From contig NZ_KE386573.1 of the NCBI RefSeq assembly GCF_000427685.1, positions 124,001 to 188,000 on the forward strand: a stretch of DNA of 64,000 bases, given 5' to 3'. Below are positions 41,744 through 51,269 of the stretch, piece by piece. How positions within the stretch are numbered: the first letter of the stretch is position 1; the number at the start of each line of letters is the position of its first letter. This DNA comes from Haloplanus natans DSM 17983. GTDB taxonomy: Archaea; Halobacteriota; Halobacteria; Halobacteriales; Haloferacaceae. The notes below the pieces were generated by a model. It was not told the DNA's origin and did no database searches. It saw only the letters and a list, made by a program, of their open reading frames with translations. Made by a program: the position numbers and the translations under genes.

Positions 41744-42493
41744 ATGCCACAACCTGGTAGCGAAGGAATTTGGCTGTGGATCGGCACGCTCGGCATGTTC
41801 CTGGGGATGTTGTACTTCATCGCTAGGGGCTGGGGCGAAACTGACGAACGGCGACAGGAGTTCTACATCGTCACCATATTCATCACCGCCATCGCGTTCG
41901 TGAACTATCTCGCGATGGCGCTTGGATTCGGGTTGACGATGGTGACGGTCGGTGGCGAGGAGCTACCGATCTACTGGGCCCGGTACACGGACTGGTTTTT
42001 CACCACGCCGTTGCTGTTGATCGACCTCGGCTTGCTGGCCGGGGCGACCCGGAACGAGCTGTCGTCGCTCGTCGGCCTGGATATGCTGATGATCGGGACG
42101 GGCGTCGTGGCGACGCTCTCGGCCGGTCCCGGCGTGCTCACCGAGGGCGCGCGGCGACTGGTCTGGTGGGGCGTCTCGACCGGCTTCCTGCTCGTCCTGC
42201 TGTACATGCTGTACGGCTCGCTCGACGAAAAGGCAAGCCGACTCTCGGGTGACGCGGCGTCGACGTTCAGCACCTTGCGGACGCTGATCGTCGTCGTCTG
42301 GCTCGTCTACCCGGTGTGGTGGATCGTCGGCACCGAGGGCCTCGGGGTCATCTCGCTGTACATCGAGACGGCCGGGTTCATGGTGCTCGACCTGGTGGCG
42401 AAGGTCGGCTTCGGTATCATCCTGCTGTCGAGCCGCGAAGTGCTCGACGCCGCCGGCACGACGTCGCCGACGGCCGAACCGGCCGACGACTGA
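41744..42493 (+). CDS. bop: Bacteriorhodopsin
   Basis: This 249-residue retinal protein has seven helices. The retinal Schiff-base lysine is in [11 protein letters not shown]. The proton acceptor and donor positions are both Asp: [20 protein letters not shown] matches D85 and D96 of Halobacterium bacteriorhodopsin, so it should pump protons outward. The release-group glutamates fit [14 protein letters not shown]. It is preceded by bat and a Bat activating site. It is followed by genes that make its retinal. Proton export would feed the ATP synthase genes around it. Confidence 0.97.
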   Translation: MPQPGSEGIWLWIGTLGMFLGMLYFIARGWGETDERRQEFYIVTIFITAIAFVNYLAMALGFGLTMVTVGGEELPIYWARYTDWFFTTPLLLIDLGLLAGATRNELSSLVGLDMLMIGTGVVATLSAGPGVLTEGARRLVWWGVSTGFLLVLLYMLYGSLDEKASRLSGDAASTFSTLRTLIVVVWLVYPVWWIVGTEGLGVISLYIETAGFMVLDLVAKVGFGIILLSSREVLDAAGTTSPTAEPADD

Positions 42494-42677
42494 TCGGGAG
42501 TATCGGGAGTCTTCAGAGGTCCCCGCCGCCGCGGTGGCGGCACTCGGCGCGCCGCGCTCGACGCCGGCGGCCGGACGGGATCACCAGCCGGGATTCCCGT
42601 TCGCGATAACGGGTCCCGGTGGATTTTAGTAACGGACGACGAACCTGCGCTCGACCCCGCGACGACAACAGATACCG

Positions 42678-43475
42678 ATGACCGGACCAACGTACCTGCA
42701 GTTCCACCTCGCCTTCCTGCTCCCGGCCGCGATGCTCATGATCGCCACGGCGTTCGTGAGTCGGTCGCGGATGAGCGCCGCCGTCCGCCCCCTCGGCGTC
42801 GGGCGGACGTACTGGACGGGCGTCGCCGTCATCACCGCCGTCGCGCTGGCGTACACGATACCCTGGGACAACTACCTCATCGCCCGAGGTGTCTGGTGGT
42901 ACGGCGACGGGAGCACGCTCGCCAACCTCGGCCACGCGCCGATCGGGGAGTACCTCTTCATCCTCGTCCAGCCCTGGCTGACGGCGCTCTGGCTCTCCCA
43001 TCTCTCGCTCCCGAGCGAGTGGCCGACGGTCGCCCACCCGATCCGGTCGCGGGTGGCCGCGACGGCGCTCGCCGTCGGCCTCGGCGTCGCCGGCTGGCTC
43101 ATGCTCGGTACCGACGCCACGTTCTATCTCGGGGCGATCACCGCGTGGGCGGCGCCGGTGCTCGCGCTCCAGTGGGCCGTGGGGGCGCCACAGCTCTGGG
43201 CACGGCGGCGACTCGTCGCGCTCGGGACGCTCGTCCCCACGACGTACCTCTGTGTCGCCGACCGGATCGCCATCGAGTACGGCATCTGGATCCTCTCGGA
43301 GCAGTACACGACGGGGCTCACCGTCGCTGGCCTCCCCGTCGAGGAGGCGACGTTTTTCCTCGTGACGAACCTCTTTGTCGTGCAGGGACTCGTCCTCTAC
43401 CGATGGGTGCTCGACCGGTGGACGGTCGACGAACCGGACGTGGTGCCGAAGGGCGCCGATCCGGACACGGCGTAG
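42678..43475 (+). CDS. crtY: Lycopene beta-cyclase (CrtYcd fusion type)
   Basis: This 265-residue membrane protein consists of two homologous CrtYc/CrtYd-type halves with about seven helices. Conserved signatures are PWDNYLIARGVWWYGDG in the first half and YGIWILSEQYTTGLTVAGLP, VEEATFFLVTNLFV in the second. It converts lycopene to beta-carotene, the precursor of retinal. It is followed by brp with no gap. A 184-bp gap separates it from bop, so it may have its own promoter. Confidence 0.93.
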   Translation: MTGPTYLQFHLAFLLPAAMLMIATAFVSRSRMSAAVRPLGVGRTYWTGVAVITAVALAYTIPWDNYLIARGVWWYGDGSTLANLGHAPIGEYLFILVQPWLTALWLSHLSLPSEWPTVAHPIRSRVAATALAVGLGVAGWLMLGTDATFYLGAITAWAAPVLALQWAVGAPQLWARRRLVALGTLVPTTYLCVADRIAIEYGIWILSEQYTTGLTVAGLPVEEATFFLVTNLFVVQGLVLYRWVLDRWTVDEPDVVPKGADPDTA

Positions 43476-44564
43476 ATGGGTCGAACCGCCCGCGGGACGG
43501 CGACGAGCGGCCGCGACGCCGCCCCCGTCGTCGGGGCCGACCCCGAACTGGCGACGCTCGTGCGCGCCGTCGGCTGTCGCCCCGCGTGGCTCACCGTCGC
43601 CGCCGTCGGGCTGGGATCGGTCGTCGTGACGGTGACCGGTCTCGCTCCCGACCTCCCGCTGTGGGTTCGGTATCTGCCCTTGGCGGCGAGTCTCCTCCTG
43701 TTCGGTCTCCCGCACGGTGCCGTGGACCACCTCGCGCCGACCCGCGCCGCTGGCCGGCCGACCACGCTTCGATCGATGGCGGTCGTCGGCCTCGTCTACC
43801 TCACACTCGGTGGCGCGTACGCGGCGCTGTGGGTCGTCGCGCCCGTCGCGTCGGCGGCGTTGTTCGTCGCGCTGACCTGGCTTCACTGGGGGCAAGGTGA
43901 TCTGTACGCGCTCGACGCGCTGGGGAGTTCACATCTCGATAGCGCGGGCGTGCGCGCGAGCACGGTACTGGTCCGGGGTGGGCTGCCGATGCTCGTCCCG
44001 CTCCTGCGGTATCCCGAGCGATACCGGGCCGTCGTCGACGCGTGGGTGGCGCTGTTCGGGCGGGACCTGACCGCGGCATGGCTCGTCGCCCCCGATACCC
44101 GTCTGGCGCTGTGTGCGGGTTTTGCGGCGCTGACGGTCGGCACGCTCGCCGCGGGCTACCGCGCCGGCGACGCGGGCTGGCGACTCGACGCCGCCGAGAC
44201 GCTTCTGCTCTGGGCGTACTTCCTCGTCGTTCCGCCGCTCGTCGCCGTCGGCGTCTACTTTTGTGTCTGGCATTCGCTCCGGCACGTCGGACGGCTGATG
44301 GGCGTCGACGGCGGCGCCCGGGCGGCGTTCCGGGACCGGGGGACGCTCGCGGCGCTGCTCCGAACGGGCGCGGACGCGACGCCGCTGACCGCCGTTTCGG
44401 TCCTCGTGATCGGGGGCGTCGCCGTCGTCGCCGGCGTCGACACCGCGCCGCGGGTGCTGGCGGCGCTGTATCTCGTCTTCATCGCCGTGTTGACCCTGCC
44501 CCACGTCGCGATCGTGACGTGGATGGACCGAGTCGAGGGGGCGGGGCTGGGACGGAAACAGTAA
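43476..44564 (+). CDS. brp: Brp/Blh-family beta-carotene 15,15'-dioxygenase
   Basis: This 362-residue membrane protein belongs to the Brp/Blh family, which cleaves beta-carotene to retinal. The conserved histidines occur in [34 protein letters not shown] and [14 protein letters not shown], consistent with iron ligands. It has about ten membrane segments. Its start directly follows the crtY stop, so the two are co-transcribed. It completes the bop-retinal cluster. Confidence 0.92.
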   Translation: MGRTARGTATSGRDAAPVVGADPELATLVRAVGCRPAWLTVAAVGLGSVVVTVTGLAPDLPLWVRYLPLAASLLLFGLPHGAVDHLAPTRAAGRPTTLRSMAVVGLVYLTLGGAYAALWVVAPVASAALFVALTWLHWGQGDLYALDALGSSHLDSAGVRASTVLVRGGLPMLVPLLRYPERYRAVVDAWVALFGRDLTAAWLVAPDTRLALCAGFAALTVGTLAAGYRAGDAGWRLDAAETLLLWAYFLVVPPLVAVGVYFCVWHSLRHVGRLMGVDGGARAAFRDRGTLAALLRTGADATPLTAVSVLVIGGVAVVAGVDTAPRVLAALYLVFIAVLTLPHVAIVTWMDRVEGAGLGRKQ

Positions 44565-44598
44565 AAGGATAAGAGGCTCGGTCCACAACCCTCCGGCA

Positions 44599-45282
44599 AT
44601 GGCCGAGGACGTCAAACCGACCCGCAAGAACCTCATGGCGATCGAGGATCGGATCGAACTCTCCGAGCGGGGGCACGACACGCTGGAACAGAAACGCGAC
44701 GGCCTCATCATGGAGTTCATGGACATCCTGGATCAGGCCCAGGACATCCGTGCGGACCTCGACGACAACTACCGGACGGCTCAGCGCAAGATCAACATGG
44801 CGCGGGCGATGGAGGGCGACGTGGCCGTCCGCGGCGCCGCCGCCGCGCTCAAGGAGCATCCGGAGATCACCACCCAGTCGAAAAACATCATGGGTGTGGT
44901 CGTCCCGCAGATCGAGTCCTCCCGGGTCCGGAAGAGCCTCGATCAGCGCGGCTACGGCCTGCTCGGCTCCTCCGGCCGGATCGACGAGGCCGCCGACGCC
45001 TACGAGGAACTTCTCGAATCGATCATCCTCGCCGCCGAGGTGGAGACGGCGATGAAGAAGATGCTGACCGAGATCGAGACGACCAAGCGCCGCGTCAACG
45101 CCCTCGAGTTCAAGCTCCTCCCCGACCTCAACGAGAACAAGGAGTACATCGAGCAGAAACTGGAGGAACAGGAGCGCGAGGAGATCTTCCGACTGAAGAA
45201 GATCAAGGCGAAAAAGGAAGAAGAGGAGAAGGCGGAAGCCGAAGCCGAGCGCGAAGCGGAAGTCGCCACCGCCGACGACTAG
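44599..45282 (+). CDS. atpD: A-type ATP synthase subunit D
   Basis: This 227-residue central-stalk subunit is largely two long helices. It has the conserved [20 protein letters not shown] start and [15 protein letters not shown] near residue 175. The C-terminal tail is strongly charged ([14 protein letters not shown]). It is normally encoded next to atpB, but here bat, bop, crtY and brp intervene. A TATA-like agtaaaaggat lies about 30 bp upstream, so it may have its own promoter. Confidence 0.95.
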   Translation: MAEDVKPTRKNLMAIEDRIELSERGHDTLEQKRDGLIMEFMDILDQAQDIRADLDDNYRTAQRKINMARAMEGDVAVRGAAAALKEHPEITTQSKNIMGVVVPQIESSRVRKSLDQRGYGLLGSSGRIDEAADAYEELLESIILAAEVETAMKKMLTEIETTKRRVNALEFKLLPDLNENKEYIEQKLEEQEREEIFRLKKIKAKKEEEEKAEAEAEREAEVATADD

Positions 45283-45349
45283 TGGTCGCCGTGAACCACG
45301 ACGGACGTCCGTCGGCTCGTGACCCCGGCCGTTCGTGGGGAGTCGTCCG

Positions 45350-45748
45350 ATGACCTGTCCGGTCTGTGGCGGGCCGACGGTCGCCTTCGCCGTCCCGACC
45401 GACCTTCGCGACCACGCCCCCGAAGGGCGCGCGTACGCGACGCTCTGTTCTCACTGTCTTCGCACGCATCCCGCCGGCGGGGGGCCCGCGGACCCGACGT
45501 TCGACGCCGTTCACGAGTCGTTTCCGAGCGGCGAGGCGGGCGCGGCACTGGCGCTCGCGCTCGGCCTTCTCGACTCGCTCGCGCTCCGCCGTGACGACAT
45601 CGACGACTGCTGTTCGTACGCCGAACGGGCGGGCGCGGACGTGTTGTTGACCCTCGATCGGTTGGCGGCGCCCGCCGAGGCCGACGATCTCGACCCGCAC
45701 GCCGACATCGAGCGCCGCAGACACCAGTTGGCGGAGATGCTCCGCTAG
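45350..45748 (+). CDS. Zinc-ribbon-like haloarchaeal protein (DUF6276-like)
   Basis: This protein of about 132 residues begins MTCPVCGGPTVAFAVPTD and has LCSHCLRTHP about 30 residues later. The two CxxC pairs (CPVC and CSHC) probably bind zinc. The rest is helical and acidic, including IERRRHQLAEMLR at the end. I recall it as DUF6276. It overlaps the convergent GT87-like gene by 4 bp. Function unknown. Confidence 0.75.
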   Translation: MTCPVCGGPTVAFAVPTDLRDHAPEGRAYATLCSHCLRTHPAGGGPADPTFDAVHESFPSGEAGAALALALGLLDSLALRRDDIDDCCSYAERAGADVLLTLDRLAAPAEADDLDPHADIERRRHQLAEMLR

Positions 45749-46962
45749 TCGTCGCGGCGGCCGACCGAAACGGCGTCGCGCACGGACCGCTCGCGACCGG
45801 CGGCGACGCGGACGCCCGCGAGGCCGACGAGCAGGAGGTTGCCGTAGAGGCCGGGCTGCAGGAGGACGCCCGGCACCCACTCGGGGGCGACCATCCCGAT
45901 CCAGCGGAGGCCGTACGAGTGGACCTGCAAGAAGAGGAGGCCGACCACTGGCAGCGCCGGCCGGCCGGCCGGGCGGTCGAGTTCGGCGGCGACGAGGAGG
46001 ACGACGGTAGGGACGGCGGCGGCGAAGTAGTAGGCGTAGGTGAGCGGCGCGAGCAGGGGGACGGCCGCGAAGCCGAGGGCGATCACCTCGCGGACGGCGC
46101 CGTCGGCCCGGAGGACGCCGACGACGATGGCGAGGCTGGCGGCGAGTCGGATGACGAGCGAGTGGGGCACGTCGTAGAACGGCCGGTAGTACGGCGGGAG
46201 CCAGATTCTCGGCGAGCGGGCGGCGCTCCCCTCGTCGATCCCCCACGCGAGCACGTCGAGGAAGGTACGGTGGGCGTCGACGCCGAACAGAAGGAGGGAA
46301 CAGAGGAGGAGTGCAACGCCGCCGGCGACGGCGCCGACGAAGCGGTCCCGATCCTCGAGCAGGTGGGCGCCCGCGGGGGCGTACGGGAGTTTGACGACGC
46401 CACAGCAGGCGGTGAGCGCTCCGCTCAGATATCCACGACCGCGGAGCGACGCCGACGCGGCGAACGTGAGGAGGGCGCCCAGCGCGGCCGCGGTCTGGCC
46501 GAGTTTCACCGAGAGGAGAACGGGGTGAAAGCCGACGACGAGCGGGAGGGCAGCGAGCCGTTCGAGCGGGTGGAGGGTGGCGCCGAGGGCGGTCGCGAGA
46601 CGCTGGACCGCGAGCCAGAGGAGCCCGAGGGTGACGGCCGTCCACAGGAGGACCGCGGGACGGAAGGGGAGCGTGAGGAGAAACGGGGCGAACGCGAGCA
46701 GGGCAACGGGCGGGTAGAGGTAGCTGCCGTGGTAGCCGCCGTCGTCGTTCGGGACGTAGAGCGACTCGCCCGCGGCCCACCGGTCGACGGCAGCGGAGTA
46801 GGCGCCGAAGTCCCAGAAGCCAAAGCGGGGGGCGATGTCGGCGGCGCGAAGGTACCAGTCGACGGCGGGGTAGGTGGCGAGGACGAGGCTGGCGAGGAGG
46901 GCAACGGCGACGAAGCCGGGACGTTCGTCGCGGGCGGCGAGGAGCCGGCGGATGAGGGCCAT
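45745..46962 (-). CDS. GT87/DUF2029-like membrane glycosyltransferase
   Basis: This 405-residue polytopic protein has about ten membrane helices. An early loop, FWDFGAYSAAVDRWAAGESLY, ends with HGSYLYPPVALLAFAPFLL. The D-F-x-x-Y and YPP pattern matches GT-C fold DUF2029/GT87 mannosyltransferases. They use polyprenyl-phosphate sugars at the outer membrane face. The function in glycoprotein or glycolipid synthesis is inferred from the family. Confidence 0.8.
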   Translation of the reverse strand: MALIRRLLAARDERPGFVAVALLASLVLATYPAVDWYLRAADIAPRFGFWDFGAYSAAVDRWAAGESLYVPNDDGGYHGSYLYPPVALLAFAPFLLTLPFRPAVLLWTAVTLGLLWLAVQRLATALGATLHPLERLAALPLVVGFHPVLLSVKLGQTAAALGALLTFAASASLRGRGYLSGALTACCGVVKLPYAPAGAHLLEDRDRFVGAVAGGVALLLCSLLLFGVDAHRTFLDVLAWGIDEGSAARSPRIWLPPYYRPFYDVPHSLVIRLAASLAIVVGVLRADGAVREVIALGFAAVPLLAPLTYAYYFAAAVPTVVLLVAAELDRPAGRPALPVVGLLFLQVHSYGLRWIGMVAPEWVPGVLLQPGLYGNLLLVGLAGVRVAAGRERSVRDAVSVGRRDD

Positions 46963-47004
46963 AGCGACGTTGACTCCACGACGACGCCCGAAAAAACTAT
47001 CAGA

Positions 47005-48249
47005 TCAGATTCCGGTCGAGTAGCGCAGGATGCCCGCGACGCCGCCGAAGGCGTCGTAGAGCTGTTCGCCTTTCTCGAAGTCGGTGCTGATGAATTTCGT
47101 CTCGGTGCCGCGCTGTTCGGCGATGGTGATGAGGTGTTCGATCACGTCCTCCCGTTCCTGCATCTCGGCTTCGCCCCCGTCCGAACACTGGTGGTCGGGC
47201 GTGGCGTGTCGGCGGTCGATTACCTCGAACTCCTCCCCTCCGTCGCAGTCGTAGATCACCACGTCCTTGCGGAGGTCCTCGCTGATGAGCAGGCGGTCGA
47301 CGGAACCCATGACGAGGTTCCGGCGGGTCTGCTCGAAGCCGTAGGTGGCGAGGTCCCCGGTGTGGAGGTTCTCGAAGAACTCCTCCATCTGCACCTTGTC
47401 CTTCATGACCTCTTGGTCCGCGAGCACGTCCTGGGCGGCGTCGACCAGGTCGTAGAGGCCGGATTCGTCGGTGTAGGACACGTCGAACTTGCCGACGACG
47501 AGGTCCCTCAGTTCGTGGTGGAGATAGTCACCGTCGAGGAATTCGTCTTTGGTCGGCGAGGGACCACCGACGAGGATGCCGTCCAGATCGTGGCGTTCGG
47601 GGACGAACAGGTCGTTTGCCATCTCCGCGACCTCCTGATAGAAGTTGTCGATGGCTTCCAGGCGCAGACGGGCGAACCGCTGGGCGGACTGGCCCCCTTT
47701 CCGCTGCTTGCCGGGGACGAGCGACGACGCGGATTTGACGGGTTCGACGCGTTTGCCCTTGAGCCAGCCGACGTTTGCCTCGCGGCGGTCGAGAACGATC
47801 AGACCGAACAGCCCCTTATCGGACAGCATCTCCTCCAGTGGCTCGGTGAGGAAGTCGGAGTCACAGTGGTAGCGAAAGGACTGGATGGGGTCGGGCGGGC
47901 TCTCAAGCACTTTCGTCACCATGTCGGTTTGTCCGCCGCCGGCGTCGACGGCGCCGCTGAAGACGACGATGCCGTTGTCGGGCGGGTAGGTGTCGTAGTA
48001 GCGGAGGCGGTCCTTGATGCTCGTCAGCGCGTCCTGGACGTTCGTCCGGGTCTGCTTGGACTTGATGTTGCTCGCTTCCGAGTGTTCTTGGGTGACGTGG
48101 GCGACGACGTCCGAAACCTGCTTGTCCGGCGGGATGTAGATAGTGACGAGTTGGGTGCCGGAGCCCTCGTACTCCTTCAGGTCCTCGATGACCTTCCGGA
48201 ACTCGTATTTCCGACGGTCGTCGTCGGCGTCCTGCGTGTCGGTACTCAT
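47005..48249 (-). CDS. prf1: Peptide chain release factor aRF1
   Basis: This 414-residue protein is the archaeal class I release factor. It has the stop-codon recognition motif SNIKSKQTRTNV (NIKS) near residue 60 and the catalytic KGGQSAQRFAR (GGQ) near residue 180. A C-terminal domain follows. It hydrolyses peptidyl-tRNA at all three stop codons. An internal cysteine-bearing loop DHQCSDGGEAEMQ is a normal feature. It is divergent from minD. Confidence 0.97.
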   Translation of the reverse strand: MSTDTQDADDDRRKYEFRKVIEDLKEYEGSGTQLVTIYIPPDKQVSDVVAHVTQEHSEASNIKSKQTRTNVQDALTSIKDRLRYYDTYPPDNGIVVFSGAVDAGGGQTDMVTKVLESPPDPIQSFRYHCDSDFLTEPLEEMLSDKGLFGLIVLDRREANVGWLKGKRVEPVKSASSLVPGKQRKGGQSAQRFARLRLEAIDNFYQEVAEMANDLFVPERHDLDGILVGGPSPTKDEFLDGDYLHHELRDLVVGKFDVSYTDESGLYDLVDAAQDVLADQEVMKDKVQMEEFFENLHTGDLATYGFEQTRRNLVMGSVDRLLISEDLRKDVVIYDCDGGEEFEVIDRRHATPDHQCSDGGEAEMQEREDVIEHLITIAEQRGTETKFISTDFEKGEQLYDAFGGVAGILRYSTGI

Positions 48250-48346
48250 TGGTAGCTCTAGCGCCGGCAGCGCTGAAGTAACCTTTGACTGGCCACGGTT
48301 CGGGGAGCAGAGTTATATGCTCCCCGGCGGAGAGTTTTGACGATCC

Positions 48347-49156
48347 ATGCGCGTGTACGCGGTCGCCAGCGGGAAAGGCGGCGTCGGCAAGACCACGACG
48401 GTGGCGAACCTCGGCGCCGTCCTCGCCGCGGGCGGACACGAGACGGTCGTCGTCGACGCCGACCTCGGGATGGGCAACCTCGCCGGGGCGCTCGGCGTCG
48501 ACGCCGACGACGGCCCGACCGTCCACGACGTACTCGCGGGTCGGGTGACGGCCACCGACGCCTGTCGCGAGGGGCCGGTCGGCCTCGAAGTGTTGCCGGC
48601 GTCGGACGCCCTCGACGACTTCGGCGCGGCCAACCCGTCGAACCTGGCGGCGCTGCTCGACGGCCTCGACGCGGAGGTGGTCCTCGTCGACACCTCGGCG
48701 GGGCTGAGCCACGACAGCGTCGAACCGCTCCGGGTCGCCGACGAAGTGTTGCTCGTGTCGACGCCCGAACGCGGCGCCCTGAACGACACGGCGAAGACCC
48801 GCGACGTGACCGGACGCTTCGACACGCCGGTTGCGGGGGCAGTGGTGACACGGGTCACGCCGGATACCGATCCGGATACGGTCGCCGACCACCTCGGCGT
48901 CCCCGTCCGGGGGACCATCCCCGACGATCCGGCGGTGTCGGCCGCGGCCGACGCCGGTGACCCGCTCGTCGTCGCGGCCCCCGACGCCCCGGCGACGGAC
49001 GCTTACCGACGGCTCGCGGCCGATCTGACGGGCGACGAGTCCCTGAAGCCGGCCGACGACGACGCGGATGCGGAGACGGAAGATGAGGGCGACGACGCGG
49101 TGGCCGACGACGGGAGCGAGCAGCGAACCGGATTCCTGCGCTGGCTCCTGCGGTGA
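48347..49156 (+). CDS. minD: MinD/ParA-like ATPase
   Basis: This 269-residue P-loop ATPase begins MRVYAVASGKGGVGKTTTVA with the deviant Walker A motif KGGVGKT. DADLGMGNLAGAL and VVLVDTSAGLSHDSV are the switch regions. The C-terminal 50 residues are acidic and end GFLRWLLR, which could be an amphipathic membrane-targeting helix as in MinD. Haloarchaea have several MinD paralogs. This one lacks a MinE or ParB partner nearby. Confidence 0.9.
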   Translation: MRVYAVASGKGGVGKTTTVANLGAVLAAGGHETVVVDADLGMGNLAGALGVDADDGPTVHDVLAGRVTATDACREGPVGLEVLPASDALDDFGAANPSNLAALLDGLDAEVVLVDTSAGLSHDSVEPLRVADEVLLVSTPERGALNDTAKTRDVTGRFDTPVAGAVVTRVTPDTDPDTVADHLGVPVRGTIPDDPAVSAAADAGDPLVVAAPDAPATDAYRRLAADLTGDESLKPADDDADAETEDEGDDAVADDGSEQRTGFLRWLLR

Positions 49157-49195
49157 ACGGGAAGTTCTTTGGGGCCTCCCCGACGACGGGGAGTT

Positions 49196-49324
49196 ATGGC
49201 CGAGTCGAACGCGGTTCCGCTCTGGTGGATACTGGTGTTTCTGGTGTTGGCACTCGGAATCGGAGCTCTCGCGGTGTCGGCGGTCGGCGGGTCGCTGATC
49301 GCCGGGGTCATCCTGCCGGCGTAA
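49196..49324 (+). CDS. 42-residue single-pass membrane peptide
   Basis: This short open frame begins ATG (MAESNAVPLWWILVFLVLAL) and ends at TAA. It has one long hydrophobic helix (WWILVFLVLALGIGALAVSAV) continuing into GGSLIAGVILPA. It lies 40 bp after minD in the same direction and may be a partner of the MinD membrane helix. This is inference from composition and position only. Confidence 0.55.
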   Translation: MAESNAVPLWWILVFLVLALGIGALAVSAVGGSLIAGVILPA

Positions 49325-49398
49325 GCCCCCGCCGACGCGTTCGGAGACCAGCGTCGCCAGGGCGTTCTCGCCTCTCCCAAGTATAACGATTTTGTTAT

Positions 49399-49418
49399 GC
49401 ATACCGTATTCGGTATGC
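49399..49418 (+). promoter_or_regulatory. Candidate RbkR operator
   Basis: The 20-bp site gcataccg-tatt-cggtatgc is a perfect 8-bp inverted repeat around four bases. It lies 29-48 bp before the rbkR start and touches the TATA-like cttatag (49416-49422). Binding there should block transcription initiation of the riboflavin genes. Autoregulation by RbkR is inferred. Confidence 0.6.
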
Positions 49419-49446
49419 TTATAGGCGACGAGTCGTAACTTCGAAC

Positions 49447-50157
49447 ATGCCAGAGACCGCAGCGGCGTCGACGGTCGGTCCCGACGAACTCGCCGCCCTG
49501 AAGCGGGTGGCGCTCGCCGGCGGCCTCGACGACCGAACGAAGCTATCCTGTTCGAGCCTGGCCGAGCAACTGGACGCGTCGGCACAGACGGCGTCCCGGC
49601 GACTCCAGCGCCTCGACGACGCGGGGCTCCTCGACCGAGAGGTGTTGGCCGACGGCCAGCGAGTCACCGTCACCGACGCGGGCGTGGCGTGGCTTCGGCG
49701 CGAGTACGCCGACTACCGCCGGCTGTTCGAGGCCGACGCCAGCCTGTCGCTTACCGGCACGGTAACCAGCGGAATGGGCGAGGGAAAACATTACATCTCG
49801 CTGTCGGGCTACATGCGACAGTTCCGCGACCGCCTCGGCTACGAACCGTTCGCGGGGACGCTCAACGTCGAACTCACCGCCGAGAGCGTTCGCGCCCGTG
49901 CCGAACTCGAGGGGCTCGCGACCGAGGCGACGCCCATCGACGGCTGGGAGGACGGCGACCGGACGTTCGGCCCCGCGACGTGTTATGCGGCCCGCGTCGA
50001 GAGCGACGCCGGAACGTACGAGGGCGCACACGTCATCGTCCCCGAGCGAACCCACCACGACGCCACGCAACTCGAACTCATCGCGCCCGTGAAACTCCGG
50101 AACGAACTCGCCCTCGGCGACGGCGACGAACTCACCGTCCATCTGGGGGAGCGGTGA
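49447..50157 (+). CDS. rbkR: CTP-dependent riboflavin kinase/transcriptional regulator RbkR
   Basis: This 236-residue bifunctional protein has an N-terminal winged helix ([20 protein letters not shown] and [20 protein letters not shown]). The C-terminal DUF120 riboflavin kinase domain starts near residue 100. It reads [19 protein letters not shown] and [10 protein letters not shown] and ends [20 protein letters not shown]. It phosphorylates riboflavin to FMN with CTP and regulates riboflavin genes. The stop overlaps the ribB start (ATG within TGATG), so the two are coupled. Confidence 0.93.
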   Translation: MPETAAASTVGPDELAALKRVALAGGLDDRTKLSCSSLAEQLDASAQTASRRLQRLDDAGLLDREVLADGQRVTVTDAGVAWLRREYADYRRLFEADASLSLTGTVTSGMGEGKHYISLSGYMRQFRDRLGYEPFAGTLNVELTAESVRARAELEGLATEATPIDGWEDGDRTFGPATCYAARVESDAGTYEGAHVIVPERTHHDATQLELIAPVKLRNELALGDGDELTVHLGER

Positions 50158-50825
50158 TGCGGGGGGAATCCACCGGCGCCTTGGAGCGTGCGACCGCTGC
50201 CTTCCGGGCCGGCGACCCGGTGCTCGTCCACGACGCCGACGACCGCGAGGGCGAGACCGACATCCTCTATCCCGCCCACGCCGTGACGCCCGCCGCCGTT
50301 GCCCGGATGCGAAACGACGGTGGCGGCCTCATCTTCGTCGCGCTGACCGCCGCCGTCGCCGATCGGTTCGACCTCCCTTTCCTCCACGAGTCGGTCGACC
50401 ACCCGGCGAACGACCACAGTGACCTCGGCTACGACGCCCATCCCTCCTTCTCACTGACGGTGAACCACCGCGACGGCTTCACGGGCGTCACCGACGACGA
50501 CCGGGCGCTGACCATCCGCCGACTGGGCGAGGTGAGCGGCGACGAGACCTACGGCGTCGACGCCTTCGCCGGCGAGTTCCGAACGCCCGGCCACGTCCAC
50601 ATCCTCCGGGGGGCGCCCGGACTGCTCGACGACCGTCGCGGACACACCGAACTCGGCCTGGCCCTCGCCCACGCGGCCGGCGCCGCCCCCGCCGTCGCTG
50701 GCTGTGAGATGCTCGACGACGAGACGGGCGGCGCGCTCTCGACGGCCAGTGCGCAGGCGTACGCTCGCCGGCACGACCTGCCGTTCGTCGAAGGGGCGGC
50801 GCTGATCCGGGCGCTGACCGAGTAG
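50157..50825 (+). CDS. ribB: 3,4-dihydroxy-2-butanone 4-phosphate synthase
   Basis: This 222-residue enzyme makes the four-carbon unit of riboflavin from ribulose 5-phosphate. Characteristic segments are VHDADDREGETDILYPA (acidic loop, metal ligands), FTGVTDDDRALTIRRL, EFRTPGHVHILRG and RRGHTELGLALAHAAGAAPA. It overlaps the RbkR stop codon by one base. The start is fixed by the overlap. Confidence 0.94.
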   Translation: MRGESTGALERATAAFRAGDPVLVHDADDREGETDILYPAHAVTPAAVARMRNDGGGLIFVALTAAVADRFDLPFLHESVDHPANDHSDLGYDAHPSFSLTVNHRDGFTGVTDDDRALTIRRLGEVSGDETYGVDAFAGEFRTPGHVHILRGAPGLLDDRRGHTELGLALAHAAGAAPAVAGCEMLDDETGGALSTASAQAYARRHDLPFVEGAALIRALTE

Positions 50826-50887
50826 CACGGCTCCGACCCCACGAGGGGTCCGCCTGAAAGTACTCTACTGGAGGCCGCCGAGGTCGT

Positions 50888-51160
50888 CTACTCCCGATAC
50901 GACTCCACGTCGACCACCGCCCGCGTCTCCGAATGCGTGAGGTCGGCGTCGTTCGTGACGACTCTCATCCGTCGGTCCGCTCGACGGTCTTTCGTGCCCC
51001 CGCTCGTGTGTCTCGCGGGCCTCGGCGGCGGCGTCGGAGTCCGACAAGAACCCCATCCCATCCGTGAGATCACGTTCCCCGCCGAGGATGCGCTCCAGCG
51101 TGTCGTTGTGAACACGAAGACGGGCGCCGAGGGCCGACCGTTGTCCGGCACGGAAACTGT
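50888..51160 (-). pseudogene. Possible remnant of a PIN-domain (VapC-like) toxin
   Basis: No intact gene occupies 50826-51269. On the minus strand the pieces VHNDTLERILGGERDLTDGM, SDSDAAAEARETHERG and RMRVVTNDADLTHSETRAVV, DVESY lie in order in shifted frames. These resemble the N-terminal and C-terminal parts of haloarchaeal PIN toxins. It looks like a decayed toxin gene with a central deletion. The assignment rests on visual resemblance. Confidence 0.35.
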
Positions 51161-51269
51161 TAAGACTGGATTGGGCTAAAAAAGAAGCAACTCATGTCGC
51201 TCGATACGATGACTTCTACCGACGCGACTCGGACGGGAAGCGCACGCCTCGCTCTGGGGGGTGTGTGAG

